The notes: generated by a model from the letters alone, not told the origin. DNA of 64,000 nt from Tetraselmis striata (GCA_006384855.1 VCJN01000299.1:1-64000), one strand, 5' to 3'; positions 44,885-56,880 are shown, counted from the stretch's first letter. Program-made: numbers and translations.

Positions 44885-45905
44885 CTCCTGCAGGCGCGAC
44901 TGTGCTAGGCGACAACTGGGTTGCATCTGTCAAGGTACAACAACATAGATATCAATTTAGTGCAGTGCAGTGCAGTGCAGTGCATGCATGCATGCATGTG
45001 AATGTGTGAAACTGATTCTTTTGCTGGATGGTTGTGACATGCCGCAATCACTGTGGGCAAGACAGGCCGGCACTTCATTGGCTGTGTCAAGACATCCCAC
45101 TCTCTATACTCTAAGGCCTACATGGAGTCACACCTGAAGGGCAAGCCCGCCGGCAGTCGCATGGTTCTCCGCTCCACTGTTGAGGGTGTGGGCCTGATGG
45201 CAATAATCGGGTACAAGTACAACATGAGGAGGGTGATATTCTTTCTGGCTACGGAGGCAGCTGGGGGGGTGCACGATGGCGAGCCGTACATTCAACGTTG
45301 GGCTGACGACCTCAACAACATCACCACCAGGCCCATACCTCGTCCAGACGTGGTCTTGCGGTACTTCGCTCGGAGCCCGCGCGTCGACAACCACAACCAG
45401 AGCCGCAAGCACGACCTGATGTTGGAGGAGCTGTGGCTGACGCATGACTGCTGGTTCCGCCTGCACACCACCATGGCCGGCATTCACGTCACCGACTGTT
45501 GGAAGCTCGCGAAGCACCACCTCCCGAGGCACCACCCACTCAAGTCAACCGTTGTCAACTTCGCCGACCTGATGTGCAAGGCCCTTATATACAATGGGCT
45601 GACAGGGGAGGTAGGTGGAGCCGACTCGCAGGACCGAGCGCGTACTGGCCGACATCACCAACGAGCCACCCCCGCTGCCTCACAGCATCATGCACCTCGG
45701 CAAACGCCCCGGCAACGACAACGCCACCAAGCAAGCCCGCTGCACTATGTGCCGTGTGGACGACGACAATGTGGGTTGAACGTCCTACAAGTACCCGGAT
45801 TGCGACATCCCTCTGTGCATCTTGAGCAAGAGGCTCAAGGGCGTCGCATGCTGGACCCGGCGCCGCCGCATGACCGCCCAAGAGCTCGTGGTTTACGGCG
45901 TCAAC
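44838..45905 (+). pseudogene. piggyBac-family transposase (DDE_Tnp_1_7), decayed
   Basis: The family pattern is clear. VLGDNWVASVK ends near 44934. After a 100-bp gap, from about 45040, come GRHFIGCVKTSHSLYSKAYM, AIIGYKYNMRRVIFFLAT, DDLNNITTRPIPRPDVVLRY, the third acidic site in RVDNHNQSRK, and LEELWLTHDCWFRLHTTMAG. Between 45600 and 45640 the frame shifts by one. The new frame carries a C-terminal Cys-rich domain (CTMCRVDDDN... PDCDIPLCI), typical of piggyBac transposases, with a stop at 45777-45779 inside it. The 44935-45040 gap starts with GT but has no convincing AG acceptor, so it may be decay and not an intron. The N-terminal part (44200-44550, e.g. RIRWDDGTKSCETTNVLEL) is in pieces. 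Inactive. Confidence 0.75.
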
Positions 45906-46319
45906 CGCCGCGCGGACTAGGCCGCCACCGGGCAAACCTCCCCGTACCCAAACCCCGTACCTCAAGACCTTCCTTCCCCGGTCGGCTGGCGGCTGTTGGT
46001 TGCTCCTCCGCAGTGCCCTGGCCGGAACCGGTGGTGTGATGCTTGTTCAGCGAGCTACAACCCCTTAGAGGGCGGCGCTTCTGTTAGGAGCGCGGCCCGC
46101 GTAGTATTAGCATTATGTAATTAAAATCCGTCAATGATGCCGACGCGACCCGTGTTGTATACTCGTGTTGTATATACCATACAACATATTTGCCCGAGGC
46201 ACTAGCCGCCGAGACACGATGACACGGTGTGTCGTGTCAGGGAAGCATACTCGGTACTCCTACCGGTGCCTGCCGAGAATCCTAGTTCGGGCCCGCGGAG
46301 CGAGTGATTATATAGATTA

Positions 46320-48436
46320 AAAAAGGTTGAACTGCCAGTCGTCGCAATCAACCTCGCGACTAAGGCGGTCAGCCTAGATAATCGCCGCAGAACGGATGTA
46401 CCGCACGGAAAGGGTAATGTCGTGCGTGTCCATGAGGTACCATGTTTTGCGTAGCTCAGCCATGAAGCGCGGAGAGCGAGAAGTGAGGTGGGTGAGGGCG
46501 CCGACAACTGCTTGGTTCTGCTCGTGCAAGCGGATGTGACGGTTACGGAGCATGGGGAGGAAGGACTCAATAGCCAAGCGGACGGCTTTGGGCTCTTTCA
46601 CAGTAGTGTGCGCAGTACGGTCATCGTCGTACCAAAAGCCCCGAGCTTCATGGTGCTCGTTCAGAACGGCACCCCAACCGTACGAGGAACTGTCAACGTG
46701 TAGGTATCCGGTCTCGACGGGGCGGCTAATGGGGCGGCCGTTGTGTTGGGTGGGCACGCCCACCCACCATTGCAAGATCGCGTTCGAGCTCGCGGGTGAG
46801 CTTGACGCGGCCGGACCAAGGGTCGCGCGTCTTGAGCACATCATGCAGCTCACGGAGGTAGAAACGGGCAGGGGCGATGGCCAAGTAGAGAAACTGGCAT
46901 TTGCCCGCGAGAGCGGCCAACTCGCGAGCCAGCAGCCACCGACGATTGCGTTTTGCTCGTTGGATTAGGCGTTTGGCCGCGCGAGCAATGCCAGCGAGTT
47001 TCTCAGCAGGTGCACGAAGAGTAGGCGACCCCGATGTGTCAATTTCTAACCTCAGGCGCACGAGCTTCTGGGTGGGCTCCCACACGCCCTTGTTGGGGTT
47101 GCGCAGCAGACCAAATCCCGAGAGGTGGCGTTGGATGTAGTCACGTTGCCATATGGCCTCAGCCTGAGTCCGAACTAGAAACAGGAAATCGTCCATGTAG
47201 GGTAACATGCGTAGGCCAAATCGGCGCCGAGGAATAGGTGTGCCGTCTGCTTCAGCCGGGTTACGACGCAATGCCCTAGTGAGGACGTTGGTGAATTGGC
47301 AGAAGTAATAGGGGGACAGAGACCACCCCATGGTAAGGCCAGCCAGTCGGTACAGAGTGCCGCGGTAATCGACAGTGAAAAAGTCCCTGTCCTCATGGGC
47401 GATTCCATTCGCGTAAAACCCATCCTGCAGGTCCATGATCTGCAACATGTAGTCCCCAGGGCGCGCGAGATTGCGCAAATGCGAAAGCGTCTCAAACGAA
47501 AGATCGCGCGTCTCGCAATAGCGGTTCAGGGGGCGAAGGTCAATGATGAGCCTCCATTTGTTTGTTCCAGGCTTAGGAACCAAGAACAGCCGGGACACCC
47601 ATTTCGCGCAGTAGCCTCGCTTCCATGCCCCAACGGCCAGGAAGCGAGCCAATTTGCCGTCCATAAACTTCAATTGGGCCGGAGTATAGCATCCGCCATT
47701 GATACCCCCTGATGAAAAGAAGGTGGGGCAAGCCCGTCCAAGAAAGGAACGCGTACACCTCTAGATCTAGTTGAGAAAACTGAGATTCGCAGCAGCGGCT
47801 TGCCAGTTGCCGAGATGACGACGGACGCGATGTCTCATAAAGGGGGACTCAGGGGTACAAGAATTGGCGCGATGGATGTCGCGAGCGGGGCGAGCAGAGC
47901 GCCCTATTGTCGCTCTGTTGGCCCTCTCCGCGTCGGCGTCAGGGTCAACGGTGCGCGGCACAGTAAAAGTGCCGCGGCGTGGGAGTAGCCATGTGCCACT
48001 GGCTTGGGCGCCGGCTTGGCCACTGACAGTGTACTGTTACTTTGTACCCGAATATGTACTAGACGATAGGCATGCGTCCCAATCGGAGCGCATCGCGACA
48101 TCTACGCCGAGTAGGGGCCAGTACGGATCGAGCCATGCCTACACGGGAAGGGGCAGCCAGGGGTTACTGTTGGGCGACACTGCTCGAAGGGCTTGGACCT
48201 TGTTCCACTGAATGGGGAAGCGCTGCGGCTTCATCCTCTCCTCGCGTTGGGCGAGTAATCAGCAGCTCGTTCGCGGGTAGTAGTCAGCATGTCGCAAGCG
48301 GCGCGCGTCCATTGATCACACTACCCCTAACGGGTTCTCTCCCCGGGGGGGGGGGGGGGCGAAAGGCTTTGCTCACCGTACATGGTACGATGGCGGAAGA
48401 CTGGCACCGTGCGCGGCAAAATTGCCACGATTTTGC
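46320..48436 (-). mobile_element. DIRS-like retrotransposon fossil (copy B)
   Basis: The minus strand has an extended reverse transcriptase (KWVSRLFLVPKPGTNKWRL, MDLQDGFYANGIAHEDRDFF, and a catalytic YMDD near 47190), followed by RNase H (LHVDSSSYGWGAVLNEHHEA). It is closely related to copy A at 1.15-2.54 kb and less closely to copy C. The element is broken with few breaks and looks younger than copy C. No recombinase is seen downstream, where the piggyBac-like element now ends at 46205. Confidence 0.8.
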
Positions 48437-48571
48437 TGTGGTGCGCTCGATGGAGCGTGCCACAGCAAAGGAGAGTGACGACCGCTCGGTCCGCCGTGAA
48501 GGCAGGTGGTGGCCCTGACCGGCCCCCGCAATTTTGCGCGCGCACACGCGCGCTACGGGCGCCGCGCCATG
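48437..48571 (-). repeat. Terminal-type repeat of the DIRS-like family, 5' of copy B
   Basis: Reverse-orientation match of 2594-2712. Relative to copy B it lies upstream of the reverse transcriptase. A G run at 48346-48359 lies just inside. Confidence 0.6.
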
Positions 48572-49984
48572 GCTATGTCGTACAAGTCGAGAAACAACAT
48601 AACCTACACCCCTCCACATAAGTTTGGGGTCCCATTTCGGCAGTCTCAAGACTTCAGAAGTCTAGGGTACCTGAACGTAGGGTATATGAGATGAAACCCT
48701 GAAATCTCAGAGGATTGTATAAGACCTGCATGACGAGAGCGAGTGGCTCAAACCGAAGATTAAAGACCTTTGACTAGGGTGTCACGCTGCACTTGGTGCG
48801 TGGGCGTCGCCTGCAAATGCACCAAAACAAGGGTCGGTATCACGCACACGCCGACGCGCGTGAATAGACAACCAAACGGCGGGATGGCCATGCATGAACG
48901 CGTGAGGAAACACATTGGCGAGGGGCTCGGGTGCATTTGGTTGGGGTGCAGCCGTGTGGGCGGCGGCTAGTACATGTCGTGTTGCGATACTGGCATTGCA
49001 TCAGTGTCGGCCACGCTCAGCAACACCCCCTTGGCTTTAAAGCGCTATAACTTCTCATGGTTTGCTTAGAAAATTGTTTTAAAAATACCACGCAATTTGT
49101 CGTTCAAATCTGCGTCGGATCCAATCTTCCAAAATCAAAAAATCGATTTTTGGGGCCCCGGAAAAATCCCCAAAGATGATCATCCAAGTTGTCCCTCACT
49201 ACCTCATGTGCCCACCCATGTCGGGAGCGTGGCTTTGCGCCAAGTGCGTGTCTAAGCCCCATACTCGGTTGCGCGAGAGCGTTTTGTGTGTGGATGACCA
49301 CGGACCACCAACAGTTGGCATGTGCCGCCTCCTAGCGATACACACATCCACCAGCCAAAATGCCATTTTCCAGAGCATTTTTCAAGGAATTTCATATTAA
49401 TTAAAGTCCACGCCCCTACCGCGCCACCCCGCCCACGAAACGGTGCAACTGGCATTCCACCACGCGCCCCCGTAGTAGAGCATTGCCCTACGCCAAGGGG
49501 GCCATCGAGCGCCTCTCCTACGTGCGTTCGCCACAGAAACATCAGCATTTTTACCCCAAAACTGCTCGCCACAGTGGCCAACTTGTCGTTGGGGTGTCAC
49601 GTCGTGCCTATAGCAACATGCTTTCAGTGGCCTACACGCACGGTGTGTGCAACTTATGCCAAGGGCCGGACTCACCGAGTTTGGTGCGACGAGTGCCGCT
49701 ATTCCATAGGTTTGGACGGTTGGCGCAACCCACAATTTTCTAGCGGCAACGCATCATGCATTGATTTCGCGTTTTTTAAAGGGCGCCCACAAATGGTCGT
49801 GTTGTCGCGCGGGTGGGTATAAAGCGCACAATAGTAGGCGTTTGCCCGAACTATTCCCACTGTAGTCAGCATGTATGCACATACAGCCGGCGTTATCCTC
49901 GCCCATGCATGCGCTTTGCGATCGAAAATGCAAAACCCGGACTTATGTGGAGAGGTGTAGTTTAGAACAATATCATTGTCGTCG
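48572..49984. other. Spacer without a recognisable gene
   Basis: Mixed composition. Short frames on both strands lack family resemblance; one on + (49322-49822) has a few Cys pairs near its end but no identifiable domain. Near 48605 there is a weak reverse relative of the 38.5/49.9-kb repeat word, and the identical word itself lies at 49937-49962, so part of this stretch is probably dispersed repeat. Confidence 0.4.
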
Positions 49985-50156
49985 AATACCTGTACCCGGC
50001 GTGTCCTGGGTTTCCCCGGTTGATGCATTAGCCCTTCGGGGTTCGAATGAGGCAATAGTCTACGGGCTATGCCAGGCCTGCGACTGCTGCAGTTGGCGTA
50101 AGAGGTCTAGTTCTGGGGCGGCTTCGGCAGATGTCCCGGGGCGAACTTTACTTATC
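49985..50156 (+). mobile_element. SINE copy lacking the tRNA head
   Basis: ggttgatgcattagcccttc, gaatgaggcaatagtctacg, ctgctgcagttggcg and ggggcggcttcggc are in the same order as in the 2.98-kb and 59.5-kb copies. The tRNA-like head is missing, so this is a 5'-truncated copy. It ends ggcgaactttact, the same 3' end as the 59.5-kb copy. Confidence 0.7.
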
Positions 50157-50431
50157 ATCGTCGTTCTGATATATGACACCCCCACAACTAGGGGCACTAG
50201 GGACGCGATTCTTAGAGTACTCGGGACGTTGGGGGGGGGCGGAGGGGGGTCCCGGCTCCGCCGGCCTCTGGCCGCATGCTGCCACTGTTAGCGGTGGATT
50301 TGCTACTGCCTGGCCTTTCGTAATTCACACGAGTAACCCTGCGCCAGTGCGTCCGGCAGTCCGCCCGGCTGGCCGTATTGCACCACTACGGTGAACATCG
50401 GCCACCCAGGGGCAGACAGCAGCGCCGCGCG

Positions 50432-53400
50432 ATGATGGGCGTGTCGGCGCATCAGGCGGCGGCCCACGGCCTGCGCTCCTCCGCCTCCCTGTCGGCCGGC
50501 TGGCGGCGGCTGCACCGCACGGTCCAGAACCACGGTCGTCGCAGGGGATACCGATCCGGACCTGGCGTGGGTGGGCCCCCCTTCGTGTTTGCGCGTCGGA
50601 AGGCGCATGTGGGCGGTGACGGCGCGGAGCTCTTCAACCCCGACGCCGGCGGCTTCAGCGGCGTGCGGGTGAGCCACTGAGCTAGCGCGGTTGAAGCATC
50701 TGTTTATCGGCAAACACACAAAGCGACCTCCCCTTAAAAAGACAGAAGATGAAGGGGGAAAGGCCTAGAGATAAAGACATGTGTTAAGTGCTAGGCACAG
50801 GTGTCTGTGGGGCAGCATGCACCTCCTTGCCTGTGCCTCTGCACTCACATGCAGAGGCATGTTATCCAGCTTGCACACCGCGCCCTCCTCAAAATGGATG
50901 GACGCCCCTGCTCGCAGCTTCTAGAGAGAGCAAGAGGGAGAGTGCTGTCGCCAGCCAGGGGGGAAGGGGGGAAATATCAGAAGGTAGCTGCGGGACATCA
51001 GCAATTGCGTCAAATCCTGGCTGTGATTTGTCCGCCGGCAGGAGTACGCAGCGCGCAAGAGTGCGCCAGCCGCCTTCCCCTTCGTGGACCAGTTCCGTTT
51101 CCGCGGGTGGGAGGGGCCCGTGGACGCGGAGACCGTCATCCGGACCCTGGAGCCAATAGTGGGGGAGGAGCGCCAGGCGGCGATGGATCGGGTGCGAACT
51201 GGGGATGCGGCTGCACGCACTGGCAGCATCCTCTCACAGGCACAGGCACATGCGTGCGGGTGACATTGAACGGCGGCGGCTACACGCATTGGCCATCCTC
51301 TCTCTGCCCCCCCCCCCCCCCCCTACCCCCTCAGGTCTGCGCCAACCGCAGCTTCAATGTGTTGCCCATTGTGGAGGGGAGCGTGAACTACGGAAACCTG
51401 TCCGCCATCTGCCGCACGTCGGAGGGTAAGCCCCCCCCCCCCCCCCCCCCCCCCGCGGCCCACACCACACTGGGCAGAGACTGACCTGCCGCCTGAAAGG
51501 CGCGGAAGGGGCTGGTCGGATGGCATGCTCACCTGCGACGGTTGCCTCCCTGCGCAGCCCTCGGATGCGGTGCTATCCACGCCATTCTCACGGGGTGAGC
51601 GCCCCCCCCCTGGGGGGCCGACTCCTTTGCCCTCTGCATTACCGCACTGCCAGCGGGTGCTGCCATTCGCCTGTTCTGTAATGAGCATGTCCAGCAAGGG
51701 GCTGACGCACCCAGGCTTCCCTGCGCTGCAGAGGCAAAATGAAGCGCTCCTTCAGCACGTCAAAAGGTGGGTCTGTCGGGCAGCGGAGGAATGAGGCCTG
51801 CGGGGCGACTGGGAAAAGCAGCGGGCAGGGAAGCAAGGGGTGTGTGTGGTGGGGGGGGGGGGGGGGGGTTACTAGCGTGTCTGCACCTGATGGGGCGTCC
51901 CTGGCGTGCATGTGCGACCCTCCCAGGCGCAGAGAAGTGGCTGGATGTCAGGCGCTGGTACAGCACCGCGGACTGCATAGAGCACGCCAAGGCAGCCGGC
52001 TATCAGGTCATTTACCCCCCCCTCCCCCCCCCCCCCCCCCCCCCCCCCACCCTCCCTCCCTCCTTCCCCCCTTTGCCCTGCCTTCCGACCTCACAGCTTC
52101 GCAGCAGGCCGCGGCAAACACTGACAAGCCTTCTGCCCCGGTGACGTCCTCCAGGTTGTGGTGACTCACCTCCGGGAAGATGCTGTGGGAATTCACGAAG
52201 TCGACTGGTCCAAGCCAACGGCGGTGATTCTGGGCAACGAAGAGAAAGGTGCGGGTGCACGCGCTGCGGTGAGAGCGTGTGTGCTGGAGGCTTTCCTTTC
52301 ATTAGAGGGTCGCCTGGCAGGCCTTCCCTAGTTCCGGGCCGATTCCGGTATGTATTGGTTCGTCTGAATCTTGGCTGTAAGAGGAGGGCACCCGTAGGGG
52401 CTCTTTGGCCGCTCGCTACCCATCTGTGGAACACCCCTGACAGAATACACACGCCAACGCGCTTCCATCACCCGGTTCTAATAATAGTACCCCTGTGTGC
52501 GTTTAAAGTTTGTGTGTTTGCGTATAATACATTTCTACCCCTTTGCTATCCCTGGAACGACCTTTATGCCTAGATGTTTGACCTACCTGCCTACCCACCT
52601 ATATATGTAGCTCCATATATATATACCTCTATACACATATGGAGGTGTATAAACGTATACATATATATCCTATATATACCCTATATATACCTCTGCAGAT
52701 ATATGTACCACAAACCTATAGAGGTATATTTTACATACCTGTGTCTACCTCCATACACCTATGTACATACCTACATGTATCTGCACATATATGTACATAT
52801 AAATCCCATATACATGTTTATTTATATATGTGCACATATGCACATAGGATTAGTGCCATACCCTGCTATGCTCCTTGCGTGATTCCGGCAATCGTCCCCC
52901 TTTAGTGTAACAGTCTATTGATGCATTAGATCTTTGGGGGGTTTCCTGCTCTCAGTTGGTCTTGACCAGCAGGCCGAGCTCACATGCGCGGGGGTGCATG
53001 CTTCCGGCCCGCCAGGTGTATCAGAGGAGGCAGTCGCAGCCGCGGATGTGTGCGCGGTCATCCCCATGGACGGTGCGCCCCTCTCACGCCGCTTGCTCTG
53101 CGAATGGCGGCGCTCTCGGGGCCCTGACTCGCTGCCGCGCGTCCCGCAGGCTTCATGGAGTCGTTCAACATCAGCGTGGCCGCCGCGCTGGTGATGTACG
53201 AGGCGCGCGCGTCGCGGCTGCGCCTGCTGGGCGCCCACGGCGACCTCAGCGGCGAGGAGCAGCGCGTGCTGAAGGCCATCATGCTGCTGCGCCACCAGGT
53301 GCAAGCCGCCTGTCGGACCGATACCCCCACCAATTGATCGCCATCTCCAGTCCCGCCCCCCCTCCCCCAAATAGTACTATCAATCCGATGTTTTGCATCA

Positions 53401-53869
53401 TCGCGTTGACTACCCCTTGGTCTGTCTGTGGTATATTATGACACCACCGTCTCTTTGATGGTTGTTTCCTCTTCGCGAGGGGGGGGGGGGGGGGGTCAAC
53501 AATGCTTACTATCCTCGAGCTCAAAGTGTGTTTACCGAGGCCTGTTGCCCGGGCATCTGGGCGTCCAAACAGCCCCCCGACTGAGCGGCGGTAGTTCACC
53601 AAAAGGCGCCGGCGACCTTTCCTCGTTTAGTTGTCGCGCGGCACGCCGATGGCGCACCGAGTCTCACCCCATCCCGCCACCCTCTCACGATGGGGTGACG
53701 TGGCCCAGCGGGGTACCGCCGCGCGCTGAGCATGCCCCGCTGGTGCCACGGAACGCCGCAGCGCTCGACACTGGGGCGGAAGATGGACATCGACAACTAC
53801 ATGGTCGACCTGATGCGGCGGCGGGAAGCGGCGGCAGCGGCGGCGGCAGCGGCGGCAGCCCCGCTGTGA
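50432..53869 (+). CDS. SpoU/TrmH-family RNA 2'-O-methyltransferase, organelle-targeted
   Basis: Transfers methyl from S-adenosylmethionine to a ribose 2'-OH of tRNA or rRNA, using the trefoil-knot SPOUT fold. Ten exons: 50432-50668, 51042-51191, 51335-51425, 51558-51594, 51732-51766, 51927-52006, 52155-52248, 53016-53072, 53150-53298 and 53762-53869, 345 aa; all phases agree. The basic, hydroxylated N-terminus (SSASLSAGWRRLHRTVQNHG) suggests a mitochondrial or plastid presequence. Motif 1 is the NRSFNVLPIVEGSVNYGNLS region, with GNLSAICRTSEALGCGAIHA. Motif 2 is AVILGNEEKGVSEEA. Motif 3 is IPMDGFMESFNISVAAALVM, the knot with the SFNISVA SAM-binding loop. The C-terminus ends MRRRE plus an Ala run. 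tRNA Gm18 (TrmH) or rRNA activity cannot be separated here. Introns 3 and 6 start with long C runs. Confidence 0.85.
52590..52855. repeat. AT-rich microsatellite in TrmH-type gene intron 7
   Basis: ATATATACCTCTATACACAT-type words with recurring acctctat and atatgtacat. Low complexity. Confidence 0.75.
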
Positions 53870-54258
53870 GCGGCAGCCCCAGCCAACCGGCAGGCAAGCA
53901 CGCGCGGCGCGGCAGAGACCCAGGCCCCCTCCGATCCGCCCAGTGTTCCCATGCCGGGCGGCAGCTTGCCGGGCACAGCACACGCCGCTGCCCGTCAGCA
54001 CGCATGCACAGCGCCAGGCAACTCTACGACAAATGGCAGGACGAGGGCGGCGGCGCGCGGCGTCAGCGTGGCGATCGTATTTGTGTTCATGCACGGAGGG
54101 GGTCTCCGTGGGTGCAGCAGCGGGTGGCGACCGTTCACGCAGCGGCACACCGCCCCATGCCAGCGTTTGCGTGTGTTTATGTGTAATTCGGGGCCACCGA
54201 GTGCCGATAAATTAGGACACTCGTCCGTGGCGAAGTGCCAGGCGCGGCGAGGCTGCCG

Positions 54259-56244
54259 CTATTGGGCGCGTGGCTTCACCGGATGCTCCGCTGCGCGCCG
54301 CTTGGCCGCCGCCTCCGCCACCTTCTCCTGCAGAATCGCGTGCGCCGCCTTCATCACCGCCTGCCGGACCGCGTCCCATCGCGGGCGGCTGCCTCGGGGG
54401 CAGGGCGCGGGGGCGGAGCCGGGCAGGAGCGCGCGCGAGTTGACGGAGCTGGAGAAGTCCCACATGAGGCTGGCGAGCTCGTCGGGGGACAGGCGCATCG
54501 ACAGGCGCAGGTGCGGGGCGGCTGCCAGCACGCGCGGCACGACGTCGGAGCAGTGGAAGTCGATCGCGGGCAGCAGCCAGCCCGACAGCGGGAGCGGGGC
54601 CACCGGCAGGGCGCTCACAAAGGTGGAGAGGGGCGGGCCGCTGGTGGCGACTGGGACAGCCGACCGCTGCGGCTCCTGCAGGCGCGAGTGCCAGGTGTTC
54701 ATGTACCACTTGATCCTGCGGGACGGGCGCGGCGCGGGATATCGGAGGGCGGGACAGATCAGCACGGACAACGCTCCGCATCCAGCCGGCGCGCGTTCAC
54801 GTCGTTTCCCTCCCGTCCCCGACTGTTCACACCGCTCCCGATGCTGCACCTCTGCAGCGGCCTTGTTGGGCAGCAATCCAGCAGCGGAACGCGCCGCAGC
54901 ATGTCGGAGACTGTTCACACTCCTCATCGATGACGGCTGCCAACGCATCTATAACCAAAACCCATAACAAACGCCTCTGATTGGGGGCGCATGCTACCCA
55001 TAGGGACGTTCGCTATAGTTTCGTCTGCATTCAAACTCTGGCACGTGGGCAGGTTCTCACTCGCATTGGCCACGCCGGCGCCTATACAACGCCTCAGCAC
55101 TCCACATGAAGCTGGACGTGAGTCGCGGCAGCACAAAGTCCGCTGCACATAGGGGATCACTGTTCTGTACCGTCACATCAACGATGACTACCCGGCGTCC
55201 ACAGCATCTGGGCACATGTCTCGCAAGAGCAGAGGCAGGTGGCGTGCGGGACCGCGGGGGGGGGGGGGGGGGGGGGTCTCGCACATGTGCATGTCGCACG
55301 CCATGCCGCCGTACTCGAGCCTCGCCTTGAGACTCAGCATGAGGCTAAGCGTGCCGGCGGGGGGCGCGCCTCCTCCCCCGCACCGCGCCAGCAGCTGGCG
55401 GTCGCTCACCAGCAGCTGCTCGGCAGCGCCCGGCACCTCGCGCTCCGCGACCTCGCACAGGCTCGCCACCGCGTTGAGAAGCCAGTGCATGTGGCACGGG
55501 CCGGGCGCCCAGCCCTTGGTGTGCGCTGCCATCATCCACACCAGCGCCGGCAGTAAGCCGCCGCACAGCCCCACGTCCTCCAGCGCCACGATCGGCAGGC
55601 GGCGCAACAGGTCGTCGGCGCTGAGCTCCAGCAACGCGGCCGCCGCCCACACCGCGGCGCGCTTGTGCCGCCGCCGCACCGCCTTCTGCAGCAGCGACTT
55701 CAGCATCGGCACGTCCGCCACCGCCGGCGGCTCCGACAGCGCCGCACCCTCCCGGGCACCGCTCCGGTGTCCCTGCACCCGTGCACCAAGTCTGATAGTT
55801 GGAATGCAAATCGTCCTCGCAATCCGGCTTCATCTATTACCCGAATATGGAAACCAGATGGGAAATTATCATCCTCCGACGAGCTATGATGCCGTACAGG
55901 TAGCGACTCCGCGATCGGCGGCGCGGGCGACATTCGGACGAGATAAGAATGCGCTGCTGGAGTGCTGGGGGCGGCTCGCTCACCTGTGCGTCATTCTCCC
56001 CATCCGCGCCGGCCGTAGCCAGGCTCACCAGCGTCGCGTGCCGCGTCCCGAACCTCGCCTCCGCACGCCACTCGGCCTCGCCCTGCGGCTCGCCGCTGGG
56101 CAGTGCCGCCAGCCACTCGGCGACCAGACCGCCGTCGGGCGCGGGCCGGAGGACGAAGTAGGAGGGCAGCGTGGGCAGGCCCAGCAGGCTGTCCATGGTG
56201 CCCTGCTTCTTCTGCCGTTTGTTGCTGCCGGCCGGCGGGCCCAT
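54259..56244 (-). CDS. Conserved protein of unknown function, 401 aa
   Basis: Three exons, 56244-55984, 55772-55285 and 54715-54259, joined in matching phases (0 and 2). I do not recognise the family by name. The middle holds a helical core KSLLQKAVRRRHKRAAVWAA, LLELSADDLLRRLPIVALED and VGLCGGLLPALVWMMAAHTK. Then come GGMACDM, IKWYMNTWHSRLQ, and WLLPAIDFHCSDVVPRVL; a conserved-looking DFHCS word suggests a structural or metal site. The phrase RRLPIVALEDVGL recalls helical C-terminal domains of RarA/MgsA-type ATPases, but no P-loop is present. The C-terminus is a basic Ala-rich helix ending EHPVKPRAQ. The start ATG at 56244 precedes GPPAGSNKRQKKQG, a possible nuclear signal. Convergent with the TrmH-type gene (389 bp apart); divergent from the small gene at 57.6 kb. 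Confidence 0.65.
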
Positions 56245-56880
56245 CCTGACGCCCCGGCGCACTACCTCGATTCAGATGGGGGCGGGGGGGGGGGGGGGGG
56301 GGGAGGGGGGGGGGCGGGCAGGCAGTTGCCGGCGCGGTACGCCCCCGCGACTTCCCGCCGAGCGGAGTCTCGCGCGACCAATCCGTGGGACTGGTTCCCA
56401 AACTCCCGAAGAAGTCGCGCCGGTTGGTCGGTGAGTGCGGTCGCTGTGTCTTTACTCACACAACTGTGCTGTACATCCGCTGCTGCTTGCCGTGGTCGCG
56501 TCGTCGTCTCGGACTGTGAGGTACACTTTCCGGCGCAGGAACGGGGCCTGGCGGCTGAGAGCAGAGTGACTGGCGGTCTATCCGGCCCGCGCGACGCAAC
56601 AAGTGCACCAGTTATACCAGAGACTGCAGAGATAGGTCTGCCCGCCTGCCTGCGTGCTCAGCATGGGTGCGCTGGGGGCGAATGACAGTGTCAAGGGTGC
56701 GATGGGATACAGCGACCAGTTGAGCCAGACACTGCAGATCTAGTCGCCATCTTGCGCAGCACATCAGCAGCAGCAGCCCGTCGCGCGCGCGCCCGACGGG
56801 CAATTCAAATTTAAACTTCAGCAGCGCGTGCTGTACGCCACGATGCCCATCTGCCCCTGCCTGACGCCCGTAGCAGTAGT

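Larger units (their letters stand above)
44049..46205 (+). mobile_element. piggyBac-like DNA transposon with CTAG target duplication
   Basis: Inverted ends are tgcctcgggcaaaaatgttg from 44053 and, on the other strand, tgcctcgggcaaatatgttg from 46201. Both are flanked outside by ctag, so a 4-bp CTAG target duplication is likely. Just inside the left end, a ~20-bp palindromic word (tgttgtatatatacaac) is repeated three times (44068-44125); related words lie inside the right end. The interior encodes a transposase. Total length is 2157 bp. Confidence 0.75.

Noticed and set aside
53951-54967. A 338-codon frame on the plus strand
   Set aside because: Antisense to the last exon of the minus-strand unknown gene, whose sequence and splice signals are coherent.
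55216-56685. A 489-codon open frame on the plus strand
   Set aside because: It lies antisense over all of two exons of the unknown minus-strand gene, runs through a G homopolymer and has no family resemblance. It is a GC-bias shadow.
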